A stretch of 64,000 bases of DNA, taken from Pseudomonas sp. PDM05 (GTDB lineage Bacteria > Pseudomonadota > Gammaproteobacteria > Pseudomonadales > Pseudomonadaceae). The notes under the pieces are model-generated. The model saw only the letters and a program-made list of their open reading frames with translations. It was not told the origin of the DNA and searched no databases. The stretch spans positions 744,001-808,000 of the forward strand of contig NZ_JACVAC010000001.1 of NCBI RefSeq assembly GCF_014851685.1, given 5' to 3'. A program made the translations under genes and the position numbers. Shown here one piece after another: positions 34,428-44,343 of this stretch (position 1 is its first letter; each line of letters opens with the position of its first letter).

Positions 34428-35771
34428 TCAGGCGTAGTAGTCGACGGCGCTGGAGCCGATGACGTTGGAGATCACAGGCGTCACTGCTTCAGCCACTTCG
34501 GCATGGGCAGTGCTGTCGCCACTGTCACCACGTCCGCTGCTACTGATGCCCCGCGCCTGATTCTGCTGTTGCTGCTGCTCCTGGCCACGGGACTGGTCCG
34601 ACACGTTCACATCCACCTGCCCCATGCCCTGCTGGGCAAACATCTCACGCAAGCGCCCGGATTGGCTTTCCAGCGCCTCGCGCACCACCGCATGGCCGCT
34701 CATGAAGCTGACCTGGGCTTGCTGGTCCGCCGTCATATTGACTTTGATGTCCAGGCGCCCGAGTTCGGCCGGTTGCAGTTGGATCTCCGCCGACTTGAGG
34801 TTGGCGCTGGACAGGTACATCACGCGGTTGACCACTTCCTCGGTCCAGCCGCTCTGGTGCATGGCCAGCGGTGCGTTGATCACCGGCGGCAGGGCGTTTG
34901 CGGTTTTCGGCGTGGCGGCCTGGGTCAAGGCAGCCAGGCGATTGGCGAAGTCATCGACGCGGGTGTCGCTGCTGGCGCCCTTGAGGTCTTTGAGGCCGTC
35001 TTCGATCAGCCCGCCGAAGGCTTTGTCACCGCCCTGGTCAGTGCTGTCCTTGGCGGCTTGCTGGTCGACCATATTGGCCAGGCCGGCACTGAAATTCTGA
35101 GCGGCGGTCGGCTGGTCCAGGTCCGGCGGCGGCGCGCTTTTCTGGGGGGCCTGGCTACTGGCGGAGACGTGACCGCCCTGCTCCATCGCCAGGCGCACGG
35201 CCGGCATTGCGTCGAGAGGGTCGCTGGCAGGGTCGAACGCTGGCGCCTTGACCTCATCGGTCACGGCAAGCGGTGCTGCGGCCACGGGCTGGGCCTTTTC
35301 ATCAACCACAGGCGCGACGGTTGCCGGAGCCACCGGCACTGGCACTGGCACGGCGACTGGCGTGACCGTCGCCACCAACGCCGGGTCTACGACCGGGTCA
35401 ACCACCGGCTGTTGCACCAGGCTTGGGTCGGCGGGCTTGTCGTCATCACTCTTGCTGGCGCTGTCATCAGCCTTGGCCGGCGGGTTGGCAGGCAAAGGAT
35501 TGCCGCTATCGGCAACTGCCGGTGTGCTGGCGGCAGGCTTGTCGCCGCCGGCCGCAGGCTTGGCGCTGCTGTCGGCAGACTTGTCACGGCTGGTTTTCGA
35601 CGGGGTATCGTCGGCCTTTGCCACAGGTTTGGAACCCTGATTGGCGAACACCTGAGCAAAGCCGGCGCCCTTGTCACGCGGCTCCGCAGCCGCTGCCGGC
35701 GGGTTGGCGGCAGGCGCTTGAGGCTTGGCCGCAGGGGCAGCCTGAAGAAGCGAATTAGGGGCGACTGGCAT
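34428..35771 (-). CDS. fliK: FliK, hook-length control protein
   Basis: 447 aa from the ATG at 35771 (MPVAPNSLLQ; GGAGA about 10 bases upstream); the ATG at 35792 has no ribosome site. The N-terminal two thirds are Ala/Pro/Asp/Lys-rich and low in complexity, as in FliK rulers; the C-terminal Flg_hook domain (about 330-420) contains LQLQPAELGRLDIKVNM-like sequence and ends in a Gln-rich tail (EQQQQQNQARG). FliK measures the hook and signals FlhB to switch. It has its own sigma-54 site and ends before a long REP hairpin, so it appears to be a single-gene unit. Confidence 0.95.
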   Translation of the reverse strand: MPVAPNSLLQAAPAAKPQAPAANPPAAAAEPRDKGAGFAQVFANQGSKPVAKADDTPSKTSRDKSADSSAKPAAGGDKPAASTPAVADSGNPLPANPPAKADDSASKSDDDKPADPSLVQQPVVDPVVDPALVATVTPVAVPVPVPVAPATVAPVVDEKAQPVAAAPLAVTDEVKAPAFDPASDPLDAMPAVRLAMEQGGHVSASSQAPQKSAPPPDLDQPTAAQNFSAGLANMVDQQAAKDSTDQGGDKAFGGLIEDGLKDLKGASSDTRVDDFANRLAALTQAATPKTANALPPVINAPLAMHQSGWTEEVVNRVMYLSSANLKSAEIQLQPAELGRLDIKVNMTADQQAQVSFMSGHAVVREALESQSGRLREMFAQQGMGQVDVNVSDQSRGQEQQQQQNQARGISSSGRGDSGDSTAHAEVAEAVTPVISNVIGSSAVDYYA

Positions 35772-35822
35772 AGGTAAAGGTCTCCACTGCATGAGGGTCG
35801 GGGATGCAGTATCTGGAGGTAG

Positions 35823-35838
35823 AGCAAGAGTCGGGCCA
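35823..35838 (-). promoter_or_regulatory. Sigma-54 promoter of fliK
   Basis: Minus strand TGGCCCGACTCTTGCT: one mismatch to TGGCACG-N4-TTGCW. It is 52 bases before the fliK ATG. Confidence 0.75.
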
Positions 35839-35858
35839 GGTTGCCGAGCGCAGCTGAA

Positions 35859-35888
35859 AAATGTGGGAGAGGGCCCGTTCCCACATTT
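35859..35888. repeat. Short REP-derived inverted repeat upstream of fliK
   Basis: AAATGTGGGA at 35859-35868 and TCCCACATTT at 35879-35888 are inverted around AGGGCCCG. This looks like a REP with its centre deleted; it can act as a small hairpin after hptB. Confidence 0.6.
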
Positions 35889-35913
35889 GGATCTTCATAT
35901 CTCTATCAGCACA

Positions 35914-36261
35914 TCAGAGCTGGAAGCGCTGGCGCTCCGATTCGTACAGCGGGCGCACCAAGGCAAACTCATGATCAATCTGATCCACCAGAACCCCCAG
36001 GTCAGCGCCAGGCGCTTGCGCAGACTCAGCCTCCAGCCGCTGGCACAACTGCGCCAACCGCACCGCACCGAGGTTGCCGCTGCTGCCCTTGAAGCTATGG
36101 GCGATACGCCCCAGCGCCTTGGCGTCATCGCGCGCCTTGCGCAAGGCTTCGACGCGTTTTTGCGAATCATCGAGGAAGGTATCCAACAGCCTGGGGTACT
36201 CGCCCTCCATGACTTCCTGCAAACCCGACAGCACGTCGGGGTCCAGATGAATCTCAGCCAC
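35914..36261 (-). CDS. hptB: HptB, histidine phosphotransfer protein
   Basis: 115 aa, a single Hpt domain with phospho-His55 in IAHSFKGSSGNLGA. In P. aeruginosa HptB takes phosphate from several hybrid kinases (such as RetS-linked sensors) and passes it to HsbR, controlling swarming and biofilm. Here it lies 30 bases after hsbR, the same order as PA3345-PA3347, but placed between fliK and fliJ. Assigned by domain and context. Confidence 0.93.
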   Translation of the reverse strand: MAEIHLDPDVLSGLQEVMEGEYPRLLDTFLDDSQKRVEALRKARDDAKALGRIAHSFKGSSGNLGAVRLAQLCQRLEAESAQAPGADLGVLVDQIDHEFALVRPLYESERQRFQL

Positions 36262-36291
36262 TTGTTCGCTCCTTGATCAAGAATCGGCGGA

Positions 36292-38010
36292 TTATGCCTG
36301 AGCCGGCCATGAAAACTCCACGCAGACACTGCGCCCGCCATCGGACCAGCGCACATCGCCGCTCAATTGACGGACCAGATTCAAGCCGCGACCGGACAGC
36401 CGATCAACGTCCAGGGGCCGCGCCAACACTTGATCCACGTCAAACCCGGCGCCACTGTCTTCGATGCGCAAGGACAGCTGCCCGCCGCCTAGCGTCGGCA
36501 CCACCTGCACATGCACGCGCACATAGCCACTACTGAGCTGCGCCAGCCGCTCGTTGCGCTGGCGGTAGTAGTCGGCAAAACCGTGCACGTCGCGCTTGAG
36601 ACGCGAGTCCAGGCCCAGCACGCCATGCTCCAGGGCGTTGGAGTACAACTCGGCCATCACGCTGTACAGCGCCCCGCTCTGCTCGCGCAGGCCATGGACC
36701 TCCAGCAGCAGCTGCAACAGGTAGGGCAAGGGGTTGTAACGCTTGAGGGTTTCGGCGCGGAACTCGAAACTCACCGACCAATCCAGCGGGCACGACTGGC
36801 CACTATCGGTATACAGCGGCCCCGTCGCACGCAGGGATGGCCCATCTTGCAGGGTAATTTCCACCATGCTCACATCGTCGCGCGCCTCACCGCGAAACGC
36901 GGCCAAGGCCTGCTCGATCTCTTCAAACAGCCGGTCGGGCTCGCGATTGGCGGCGAATACCTGATGTAAACGTTCGACGCCAAACAGCTGATCAGCGGTG
37001 TCAGCCGTGTCGAGTACGCCATCGGAGAGCAAAAACACCCGGTCACCCAGGGCCATCGGCCAGACTTCGGTGCTGTCGTCAAACGCCTCGGCCGACAACA
37101 CGCCCAACGGCAAATGCCGCGGCTCCAGCGCCGTACGCTTGCCGCTGGCGACTTCATGTACATAACCTTCGGGCATGCCACCGTTCCACACCTCCACCGC
37201 ACGCCGCTGGGCGCTCAGGCACAACAGGGTGGCGCAACAGAACATGTCCACCGGCAGGATGCGTTTAAGCTTGACGTTCATTTCCCGCAGGATCTGGGCC
37301 AAGCCGTAGCCCTTGGCGGTCATGCCGTAGAACACCTCCGCCAGGGGCATGGCGCCGACCGCCGCCGGCAGGCCGTGGCCGGTAAAGTCGCCGAGCAGCA
37401 CATGCATATCGCCCGACGGCGTATACGCGGCCAGCAGCAGGTCACCGTTGAACAACGCATAGGGCGATTGCAGGTAGCGGATATTCGGCGCGGCGTTGAT
37501 ACAGCCCGAATGTGCGACTTTGTCGAACACCGCCTTGGCCACCCGCTGCTCGTGCACCAGGTAGTCGTGGTGCCTGGCGATCAGGTCGCGTTGCTGCAGT
37601 ACCGTGGCCTGCAAACGGCGCAGGCGGTCCATGGCGTTGATCTTCGCCGCCAGGATCAGTTGGTTGTAGGGCTTGGCCAGGAAGTCATCACCGCCGGCAT
37701 CCAGGCACTGGGCCAGGGCCGCGCTCTCGCGCAGGGAGGTCAGGAAGATGATCGGCACCAGCGCCTCACCGGCCAGTTGCTTGATCTGGCGCGCGGCTTC
37801 AAAACCGTCCATCACTGGCATCAGCGCGTCCATCAACACCAGTTGCGGGCGTTCGCGGGCAAACACCTGCACGGCATCGAGGCCGTTGCTGGCCGTGAGC
37901 ACGCGGTGCCCCTGGCGCTTGACGATGGTCGACAACAACAGCACGTCGGCGGCGCTGTCTTCGGCAATCAGCACCGTCAACGGCTCCAGCACGGGGGCCA
38001 GGCCGCTCAA
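36292..38010 (-). CDS. hsbR: HsbR, response regulator with PP2C phosphatase and anti-sigma kinase domains
   Basis: 572 aa. Receiver domain with phospho-acceptor D61 (LVLMDALMPVMDG); a helical linker (about 130-165); a PP2C/RsbU-type Ser/Thr phosphatase domain (LLLAAYTPSGDMHVLLGDFTGHGLPAAVG, FLLSDGVLD, RDDVSMVEI); C-terminal HATPase of the RsbW type (about 430-570, MAELYSNALEHGVLGL and RGLNLVRQL). In P. aeruginosa it switches between dephosphorylating and phosphorylating HsbA on a signal from HptB. Its ATG overlaps the hsbA stop (ATGA). Confidence 0.94.
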   Translation of the reverse strand: MSGLAPVLEPLTVLIAEDSAADVLLLSTIVKRQGHRVLTASNGLDAVQVFARERPQLVLMDALMPVMDGFEAARQIKQLAGEALVPIIFLTSLRESAALAQCLDAGGDDFLAKPYNQLILAAKINAMDRLRRLQATVLQQRDLIARHHDYLVHEQRVAKAVFDKVAHSGCINAAPNIRYLQSPYALFNGDLLLAAYTPSGDMHVLLGDFTGHGLPAAVGAMPLAEVFYGMTAKGYGLAQILREMNVKLKRILPVDMFCCATLLCLSAQRRAVEVWNGGMPEGYVHEVASGKRTALEPRHLPLGVLSAEAFDDSTEVWPMALGDRVFLLSDGVLDTADTADQLFGVERLHQVFAANREPDRLFEEIEQALAAFRGEARDDVSMVEITLQDGPSLRATGPLYTDSGQSCPLDWSVSFEFRAETLKRYNPLPYLLQLLLEVHGLREQSGALYSVMAELYSNALEHGVLGLDSRLKRDVHGFADYYRQRNERLAQLSSGYVRVHVQVVPTLGGGQLSLRIEDSGAGFDVDQVLARPLDVDRLSGRGLNLVRQLSGDVRWSDGGRSVCVEFSWPAQA

Positions 38011-38312
38011 CTGATGTCGAACAGTTTGTCGAAGTTGGAGATGGCGAGGATCTTGCGCACATCGGAGTTGCTGTTGACCACCTGCACTTCCGAGTTGTCA
38101 CCGCCGGCATGATCGCGCAGCAGCAGGAGCATGCCCAGGGCCGAGCTGTCCATGTAGGTGGTTTCCTTGAGGTCCACGACGTACAGCTCGGGCACCTTGT
38201 AGAAACGCTCATAGGCATCACGAAACACTTGGTGGCTGCCAAAATCGAAACGACCTCGGATCGCGATCGTCAACTTCTTCCCATCCAGGGATACTTCGGA
38301 CTCGACTGACAT
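38007..38312 (-). CDS. hsbA: HsbA, STAS-domain anti-sigma-factor antagonist
   Basis: 101 aa, one STAS domain with the phosphorylatable serine in TTYMDSSALGMLL (Ser56/Ser57). In P. aeruginosa unphosphorylated HsbA binds the anti-sigma factor FlgM and frees FliA, while the phosphorylated form acts on the diguanylate cyclase HsbD. It is the first gene of hsbA-hsbR-hptB and is separated from fliJ by a REP pair. Confidence 0.94.
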   Translation of the reverse strand: MSVESEVSLDGKKLTIAIRGRFDFGSHQVFRDAYERFYKVPELYVVDLKETTYMDSSALGMLLLLRDHAGGDNSEVQVVNSNSDVRKILAISNFDKLFDIS

Positions 38313-38388
38313 GTGACTGCTTCCTTGTCATAGGCGGTAGACAAAGGTTTAGCAGCTGAAGTGAATAGCAGCAACACAGCAGTTCAAA

Positions 38389-38480
38389 TGTGGGAGCGGG
38401 CTTGCTCGCGAATGCGCTGGATCAGTCAATGAATTTTCCAACTGATACACCGCATTCGCGAGCAAGCCCGCTCCCACACA
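38389..38480. repeat. Inverted REP pair between fliJ and hsbA
   Basis: TGTGGGAGCGGGCTTGCTCG... at about 38389-38416 and its inverted copy ...GCAAGCCCGCTCCCACA at about 38452-38479, with some 35 bases between. Same type as at 34315-34408. It marks the end of the fliEFGHIJ unit. Confidence 0.88.
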
Positions 38481-38495
38481 AGCCCTCATCCACAT

Positions 38496-38945
38496 TCAGT
38501 ATTGCGACGGGCGGGGCAGGCGCTGGGAGAGTTCATCCAGCAGCTTTTGCTCGCGCTTGTCTTCCAGCGCCCGCGCTTCGTCGATATAGCGCTGCACCAA
38601 TTTGCGCAAGCCCTCGACCCGCGCATAGGCCTGCTGCCAGCTGTCGCGGGCCTTTTCGAAGTTGTTCTGGTGCCAGAGCAGGCTTTGGCGCTGCTGGTCG
38701 ACGGCGGTCTCCAGCTGGTTGAGGAAGCCCTGGTAGCCCATCAACCACTGGCCCGACACACCTTGGGTCCCGCGCTCGATCCACTGCTGCTGGTACTCGC
38801 TGCGAAAGCGCTCCAGGTCGCCCAGCTTGCTTTCCGCCAGGCGCACCTGGCCCTGGAAATAGCCCAGACGTTGCACGGCGGTTTTTTCGGCCTTTTCGGC
38901 CATGTCCACCACCGGCGCCAGGCGTGAAGAGCGCGTACTGGCCAT
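38496..38945 (-). CDS. fliJ: FliJ, export-apparatus stalk protein
   Basis: 149 aa, almost wholly helical coiled coil (AVQRLGYFQGQVRLAESKLGDLERFRSEYQQQW...), the length and character of FliJ. It sits in the FliI hexamer and recycles export chaperones. Starts 3 bases after fliI. Confidence 0.93.
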   Translation of the reverse strand: MASTRSSRLAPVVDMAEKAEKTAVQRLGYFQGQVRLAESKLGDLERFRSEYQQQWIERGTQGVSGQWLMGYQGFLNQLETAVDQQRQSLLWHQNNFEKARDSWQQAYARVEGLRKLVQRYIDEARALEDKREQKLLDELSQRLPRPSQY

Positions 38946-38948
38946 GGC

Positions 38949-40307
38949 TTAGCCGCCTGGCGCCGGGGCGAAGATCGAGCCCAGGTGCGCTTCGCTTTCA
39001 CCCATGCTGATCTTGTCGTTGAGACCCTGGCGCAGGTAGGTCACCAGCTGCGGTTGCAGGGCAATCGCCAGATCGGTGTCACGGTCGCCACCGGCCACAT
39101 AGGCACCGACGCTGATCAAGTCGCGGCTCTGCTGATAACGCGACCACAACTGCTTGAACTGTTGTGCGCGGGCCATATGCTGCGGCGTGACCACCGATGG
39201 CATCACCCGGCTGATGGACGCTTCGATGTCGATGGCCGGGTAGTGCCCCTCCTCCGCCAGGCGCCGCGACAGCACGATGTGGCCGTCAAGCACGCCCCGC
39301 GCCGAGTCGGCGATGGGGTCCTGCTGGTCATCGCCTTCGGACAACACCGTATAAAACGCAGTGATCGAGCCGCCACCGGCCTCGGCATTACCGGCACGCT
39401 CCACCAGTTTCGGCAGCTTGGCGAACACCGACGGCGGATAGCCCTTGGTCGCCGGCGGCTCGCCGATGGCCAGGGCGATTTCCCGCTGGGCCTGGGCGAA
39501 ACGGGTAAGCGAGTCCATCAGCAACAGGACGTTCTTGCCCTTGTCGCGAAAATATTCGGCGATGCGCGTGCAATACATCGCGGCGCGCAAACGCATCAAC
39601 GGCGCATCGTCCGCCGGGGAGGCGACCACCACCGAACGCTTGAGGCCTTCTTCGCCAAGGCTGTGCTCGATGAACTCCTTCACCTCGCGCCCCCGCTCGC
39701 CGATCAGCCCGACCACGATGATGTCGGCCTCGGTAAACCGGGTCATCATGCCCAGCAATACCGATTTACCCACACCCGTACCGGCAAACAGGCCCAGACG
39801 CTGGCCGCGCCCGACCGTCAATAATCCGTTGATGCTGCGAATGCCCACGTCCAGCGGCTGGCTGATCGGGTTGCGCTTGAGCGGGTTGATCGTCGGGCCG
39901 TCCATCGGCACCCAGTCTTCGGCCTTCATGCCACCCTTGCCGTCCAGCGCACGACCGGCGCCGTCGAGTACGCGGCCGAGCATGCTGATGCCCATCGGCA
40001 GGCGGCCGGTGTCGGCCAGGGGCACCACGCGGGCGCCGGGGGCAATACCGGCCAGGCTGCCAACGGGCATCAGGAAAATCTTGCTGCCGGAAAAGCCCAT
40101 CACCTCGGCTTCAACCTGCACCGGGTGGTAGCTGTCGTCGTTGATCACCAGGCAGCGACTGCCCATGGCGGCACGCAGGCCTTCGGCTTCGAGGGTCAGG
40201 CCGACCATGCGCAACAGGCGCCCTTCGAGGATCGGTTGGCCGGGCAACTCGGTGGCCTCGGTGTAACCACTCAGGCGCTTGGCGAAGCTGGTGCGATCAA
40301 GGCGCAT
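38949..40307 (-). CDS. fliI: FliI, ATPase of the flagellar export apparatus
   Basis: 452 aa from the ATG at 40307 ([12 protein letters not shown]), the start used by Pseudomonas homologues; it lies inside the end of fliH (11-base overlap) without a clear ribosome site, so coupling is likely. Walker [16 protein letters not shown], Walker [19 protein letters not shown] and the FliI/YscN family signature [17 protein letters not shown] are present. Hexameric ATPase that feeds substrates to the gate. Confidence 0.96.
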   Translation of the reverse strand: MRLDRTSFAKRLSGYTEATELPGQPILEGRLLRMVGLTLEAEGLRAAMGSRCLVINDDSYHPVQVEAEVMGFSGSKIFLMPVGSLAGIAPGARVVPLADTGRLPMGISMLGRVLDGAGRALDGKGGMKAEDWVPMDGPTINPLKRNPISQPLDVGIRSINGLLTVGRGQRLGLFAGTGVGKSVLLGMMTRFTEADIIVVGLIGERGREVKEFIEHSLGEEGLKRSVVVASPADDAPLMRLRAAMYCTRIAEYFRDKGKNVLLLMDSLTRFAQAQREIALAIGEPPATKGYPPSVFAKLPKLVERAGNAEAGGGSITAFYTVLSEGDDQQDPIADSARGVLDGHIVLSRRLAEEGHYPAIDIEASISRVMPSVVTPQHMARAQQFKQLWSRYQQSRDLISVGAYVAGGDRDTDLAIALQPQLVTYLRQGLNDKISMGESEAHLGSIFAPAPGG

Positions 40308-41061
40308 CGGGGGCGTCCAGGTCAACGCTCAGGTCGGGTTCGGCGGGGTTGAGCACCTGCTCGTGGGCTTGATCGAGCAGCTTGGCCATGATCTGGCTGA
40401 CGCGCGTCTCCACGGTGGCGTCGATGCGGCTGTGCTCGGTCTCGACCCGGCAGCCACCGGGCTGCAACGCCGCATCTTCAACGATGCGCCAGGTTTCCTC
40501 ATGGCGCTCGCGCAGGGCTTTGACCTGCTCGAAATCCTGCGGGTTGATGTACAGACGCACATTGCCGACGCCCAGAGGCAGCAGCTTGAGAGCTTCGCGC
40601 ATGACGCTTTCGATTTGGCTGGAGTCGAGCACCAGTTCGCGCTGGATCACCTGGCGCGCAATGTGCTCCACCAGGCCGACCATGGTTTTTTCGATCTGCG
40701 AATCCTGCTCGGCAATCGGGTCGAACAACCCGACCATCAAGCGCTCCAGGCTGGAAAGCTTGACGGCCAGCGCAGCCTCGGCCTCCTGGCGCACCTTGAG
40801 CGTGGTGGCGCGAAAGCCGTCCTTTTCCCCGGCGGCAAAGCCTTCGTTGTAGGCTTCCTGGCGGATGCTTTCCAACTCTTCGAGGGTCAGTGGCTGGACT
40901 TCCTCCAGCGGCACTTCTTCCATTTCCGCCGGCACTTCGGGTTCCGGCTCGGGCTCGGGTTGCGGCACATGCGGATCGAAGCTGGGCAGCGACCAGATGT
41001 CGAACCCGCCGACATCCCGTGCGCGAATCAGATCGCTGGGTGCCTCATCTTTGTTCGACAT
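40297..41061 (-). CDS. fliH: FliH, negative regulator/anchor of FliI
   Basis: 254 aa. Acidic Pro/Glu-rich N-terminus ([22 protein letters not shown]), a central GxxxG-type helix ([14 protein letters not shown]) and the C-terminal FliH domain ([44 protein letters not shown]). It joins the ATPase FliI to the C-ring. Between fliG (10 bases) and fliI (overlap). Confidence 0.95.
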   Translation of the reverse strand: MSNKDEAPSDLIRARDVGGFDIWSLPSFDPHVPQPEPEPEPEVPAEMEEVPLEEVQPLTLEELESIRQEAYNEGFAAGEKDGFRATTLKVRQEAEAALAVKLSSLERLMVGLFDPIAEQDSQIEKTMVGLVEHIARQVIQRELVLDSSQIESVMREALKLLPLGVGNVRLYINPQDFEQVKALRERHEETWRIVEDAALQPGGCRVETEHSRIDATVETRVSQIMAKLLDQAHEQVLNPAEPDLSVDLDAPDAP

Positions 41062-41071
41062 CAGGGGCGCC

Positions 41072-42091
41072 TTAGATCATTTCTTCGCCGCCCTTCCCGC
41101 CGAGAACGATTTCTCCGGCTTCGGCCATACGGCGGGCAATGGTGAGGATTTCTTTCTGTGCGGTTTCCACGTCGCTGACGCGCACCGGGCCCTTGGCTTC
41201 GAGGTCGTCGCGCAACAGTTCGGAGGCACGCTTGGACATGTTCTTGAAGATCTTCTCTTTGACGCCTTCGTCCGAGCCCTTGAGGGCCAGCACCAGCACG
41301 TCGGAGGAGACTTCGCGCAGCAACGCCTGGATGCCACGGTCGTCGACATCGGAGAGGTTGTTGAACACGAACATGAGGTCTTCGATCTGGCCGGACAGGG
41401 TGTCGTCGATCTCGCGGATCGAGTCCATCAACTGGCCTTCGACCGAGCTGTCGAGGAAGTTCATGATGTCGGCGGCACGCTTGATACCACCCAGGGTGGT
41501 GCGCGCGGCGTTGGAGTTGCCGGAGAACTGCTTCTCCAGGATGGTGTTCAATTCTTTCAAGGCCGCCGGCTGCACAGTGTTCAGCGACGACACGCGCAGG
41601 ATGATGTCCAGGCGCACTTTATGGTCGAAGTGGCCAAGCACTTCACCGGCCTGGTCCGGGTCGAGATACGCGACGACGATGGCCTGGATCTGCGGGTGCT
41701 CGAAGCGGATCACGTCGGCGACGGCGCGCGGTTCCATCCACTTGAGGCTGTCGAGACCACTGGTGTTGCCACCCAGCAGGATGCGATCGATCAGGCCGTT
41801 GGCCTTGTCTTCGCCCAAGGCCGAGGTGAGCATCTTGCGGATGTAGCTGTCGGAGCCGACGCCCAGGCTGGTCTGGTCGCCGACGATCTCGACGAACTCG
41901 CTCATCACCTGCTCGACTTGCTCGCGGTGCACATTGCGCATCTGCGCCATGGCCACGCCAACCCGCTGGACCTCTTTGGGGCCCATGTGGCGCAGCACTT
42001 GGGCGGCGTCGGTTTCACCGAGGGACAGCAGCAGCACGGCGGCTTTGTCGACCTTGGTCAGTTTGGCAACAGCGGCTCGATTATCACTCAT
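41072..42091 (-). CDS. fliG: FliG, motor switch/torque protein
   Basis: 339 aa. Armadillo-type N and middle domains with the conserved EHPQ-type motif (RFEHPQIQAIVVAYLDP) and a C-terminal domain with the charged torque helix (KGSDEGVKEKIFKNMSKRASELLRDDLEAKGPVRVSDVE). It transmits stator force to the C-ring. The ATG lies 8 bases inside the fliF 3' end. Confidence 0.97.
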   Translation of the reverse strand: MSDNRAAVAKLTKVDKAAVLLLSLGETDAAQVLRHMGPKEVQRVGVAMAQMRNVHREQVEQVMSEFVEIVGDQTSLGVGSDSYIRKMLTSALGEDKANGLIDRILLGGNTSGLDSLKWMEPRAVADVIRFEHPQIQAIVVAYLDPDQAGEVLGHFDHKVRLDIILRVSSLNTVQPAALKELNTILEKQFSGNSNAARTTLGGIKRAADIMNFLDSSVEGQLMDSIREIDDTLSGQIEDLMFVFNNLSDVDDRGIQALLREVSSDVLVLALKGSDEGVKEKIFKNMSKRASELLRDDLEAKGPVRVSDVETAQKEILTIARRMAEAGEIVLGGKGGEEMI

Positions 42092-43865
42092 CTGCGTTGA
42101 TCCACTCTTTCACGACCTGGGCCACACGACCCGGGTCTTCTGCTACCAGACTTTTGATTGCGTTCAGCTGAGCGTCGTAACCTTCGCTCGGGCTTGGCAA
42201 CAGGATGCTTTGCGGGCCGCCGAGGCTGACGCGGTCGTTGGCCAGTTCGCCATCCAGGCCGCCCATGCCACCCAACTCCACGTCGCCGCCACCAAAGGCC
42301 GCCAGTTGTTTCTTGCTGCCATTGCCGGTGATGTTGTTGAGCACCGGGCGCAGCACGCCGAACACCAGTACCAGGATGAACAACACACCCAACACTTGCT
42401 TGACGATGTCCCAGAACCACGGCTGCGTATAGAACGCCGCTTCGGCAATCACTTCGCCACGCTCGGCGGAGAACGGCATGTTGATCACGCTGACGCTGTC
42501 GCCACGGCTTGCGTCAAAACCGACCGCGTCCTGCACCAGGCGGGTGAAACGCGCCAATTCATCGGCGCCCCATGGGGCACGGGTAATGGTGCCGTCAGCG
42601 GCATTGACCTTGACCTGGTCATCGACCACCACCGACACCGACAGGCGATTGACGCGGCCCTGCTGTTGCTTGGTGTGGCTGATGGAACGGTCGAGCTCGA
42701 AGTTCTTGGTGGACTGGTTACGCTTGTCCGCCGGGTACGGTGCGAGCATTGGCTGGCCGGTGGCCGGGTCCATGATCTGCTGGCCGTTGGCGTCCAACAG
42801 CGGTTGGCCCGGGGCGATGGCGCCTGCGGTGGCTGCGGCGCCGCCGGTGGTTTGCGGGGCCGAGGCCGGGGTTGGTGGCTGGTTGCTCAGGGCACCCGGC
42901 ACACCTTGCGGGCCACTGCTGGCGGTGCGTTGTTCGCTGGTGGACTGCTCGCTGCGCAGCGCCGGCTGGTCCGGGTTGAATTGTTCGGAAGTCGACTCGA
43001 CGGCACTGAAGTCCACATCGGCTGACACTTCAGCCTTGTAGCGGTCGTTGCCCAGCACAGGTTGCAGGATGTTGTGCACACGCTGGGTGAGCATGCTTTC
43101 CATGCGGCGGCTGTAGTCGAACTGCTTGCCTGCCTGGGTCAGTGCCGAGTTTTCGGCCATGTCCGACAGCAGGTTGCCCTTCTGGTCGACCACGGTGATT
43201 TGCGACTTGCTCAGCTCGGGAACGCTGGTGGCCACCAGGTTGATGATCGCCAGCACCTGGCCAGGCTCCAGGGAGCGGCCGGAGAACAGCTCCACCAGGA
43301 CCGAGGCGCTTGGCTTGCGTTCGTCACGTACAAACACCGAGCTCTTCGGGATGGCCAAGTGCACGCGGGCGCCCTTGACGTTGTTCAGGCTGGAGATGGT
43401 GCGGGCCAGCTCGCCTTCCAGGCCACGACGGTAGCGGGTGGCTTCCATGAACTGGGAAGTGCCCAGGCCCTGGTCTTTGTCGAGAATTTCAAAACCGATG
43501 TTGGCGTCGGACGGCGTCACGCCGGCAGCGGCGAGCTTCATGCGCGCACGGGCCACGTCGTCGGCCTTGACCAGCAAGGCGCCGGAATTGGGCTCGACGG
43601 TGTAGGCGATGTCGGCGGCGGCGAGGGTTTCCATGATCTGCTTGGAGTCCATGCCCGCCAGGCTGCCGTACAACGGCCGGTAATCCGGTTGCTGCGACCA
43701 CAGCACCACGGCAAAACCAATCGCCACGCTGGCAGCCAGGCCGACCATCAGGCCTACCTGACGCAGCATGGTCATTTCGGAGAGGTTTTCCAGGAACGAC
43801 AGGCCAAACAGCGGCGGTTTGCCGTCTGCCTTGGCGGGTGCGTTGTCCACGACTGCTTCTGCCAT
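42084..43865 (-). CDS. fliF: FliF, MS-ring protein
   Basis: 593 aa. Two membrane helices (LMVGLAASVAIGFAVVLW near 40 and VLGVLFILVLVFGVLRPVL near 470) enclose the periplasmic ring-building YscJ-like domains (YRPLYGSLAGMDSKQIMETL...). The C-terminal tail (ALNxIKxLVAEDPGRVAQVVKEWI type) binds FliG. Base of the flagellar rotor; overlaps fliG by 8 bases. Confidence 0.97.
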   Translation of the reverse strand: MAEAVVDNAPAKADGKPPLFGLSFLENLSEMTMLRQVGLMVGLAASVAIGFAVVLWSQQPDYRPLYGSLAGMDSKQIMETLAAADIAYTVEPNSGALLVKADDVARARMKLAAAGVTPSDANIGFEILDKDQGLGTSQFMEATRYRRGLEGELARTISSLNNVKGARVHLAIPKSSVFVRDERKPSASVLVELFSGRSLEPGQVLAIINLVATSVPELSKSQITVVDQKGNLLSDMAENSALTQAGKQFDYSRRMESMLTQRVHNILQPVLGNDRYKAEVSADVDFSAVESTSEQFNPDQPALRSEQSTSEQRTASSGPQGVPGALSNQPPTPASAPQTTGGAAATAGAIAPGQPLLDANGQQIMDPATGQPMLAPYPADKRNQSTKNFELDRSISHTKQQQGRVNRLSVSVVVDDQVKVNAADGTITRAPWGADELARFTRLVQDAVGFDASRGDSVSVINMPFSAERGEVIAEAAFYTQPWFWDIVKQVLGVLFILVLVFGVLRPVLNNITGNGSKKQLAAFGGGDVELGGMGGLDGELANDRVSLGGPQSILLPSPSEGYDAQLNAIKSLVAEDPGRVAQVVKEWINADE

Positions 43866-43881
43866 GACTTAAATCTCGTCC

Positions 43882-44211
43882 TTAAACCGGCATCTGCATG
43901 ATGTCTTGATAAGCCTGAACCAGCTTGTTACGCACCTGGGTCAACGCCTGGAACGACACGCTGGCTTTTTGCGAGGCGACCATCACATCGGTGAGGTCCA
44001 CGCCGCTTTTGCCGATTTCGAACGCGCTCGCCAATTGGTTGGACGCTTGTTGGGTGTCACTGACTTTATTGATTGCCGAACCGAGCATGTCGGCGAAACT
44101 GCTTTGGCCCAATTCCGGCGCTGGCGCGACGGATTTCGGTTGAGCCATGGCATCCATTTGCATGGAGCGCATATCCAACATCAACCGATTGAACTCAATA
44201 CCCTGGCTCAT
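43882..44211 (-). CDS. fliE: FliE, rod/MS-ring junction protein
   Basis: 109 aa from the ATG at 44211 ([23 protein letters not shown] a few bases upstream). The C-terminal half ([44 protein letters not shown]) is the FliE signature. First protein exported; joins FliF and the rod. It heads the fliEFGHIJ unit with a very good sigma-54 promoter 63 bases upstream. Confidence 0.96.
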   Translation of the reverse strand: MSQGIEFNRLMLDMRSMQMDAMAQPKSVAPAPELGQSSFADMLGSAINKVSDTQQASNQLASAFEIGKSGVDLTDVMVASQKASVSFQALTQVRNKLVQAYQDIMQMPV

Positions 44212-44273
44212 GACCTTCTCTCTCCGACAACCCGCATTTTTTTTGACACTACGCCGCAATTACCAAGGGAAGT

Positions 44274-44289
44274 AGCAACAAGGGTGCCA
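44274..44289 (-). promoter_or_regulatory. Sigma-54 promoter of fliEFGHIJ
   Basis: Minus strand TGGCACCCTTGTTGCT: full agreement with TGGCAC-N5-TTGCT. In P. aeruginosa fliE is FleR/RpoN dependent, which fits with fleR just upstream. Confidence 0.88.
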
Positions 44290-44306
44290 GCTCTGTATCG
44301 ATTCGT

Positions 44307-44332
44307 AAGAAAAGGCGACAAACCTTGTCGGT
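44307..44332 (-). terminator. Intrinsic terminator after fleSR
   Basis: On the minus strand a stem CGACAA/TTGTCG with a 3-base loop is followed by TTTTCTT. It starts 12 bases after the fleR stop. Confidence 0.7.
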
Positions 44333-44343
44333 CTTAATACCGA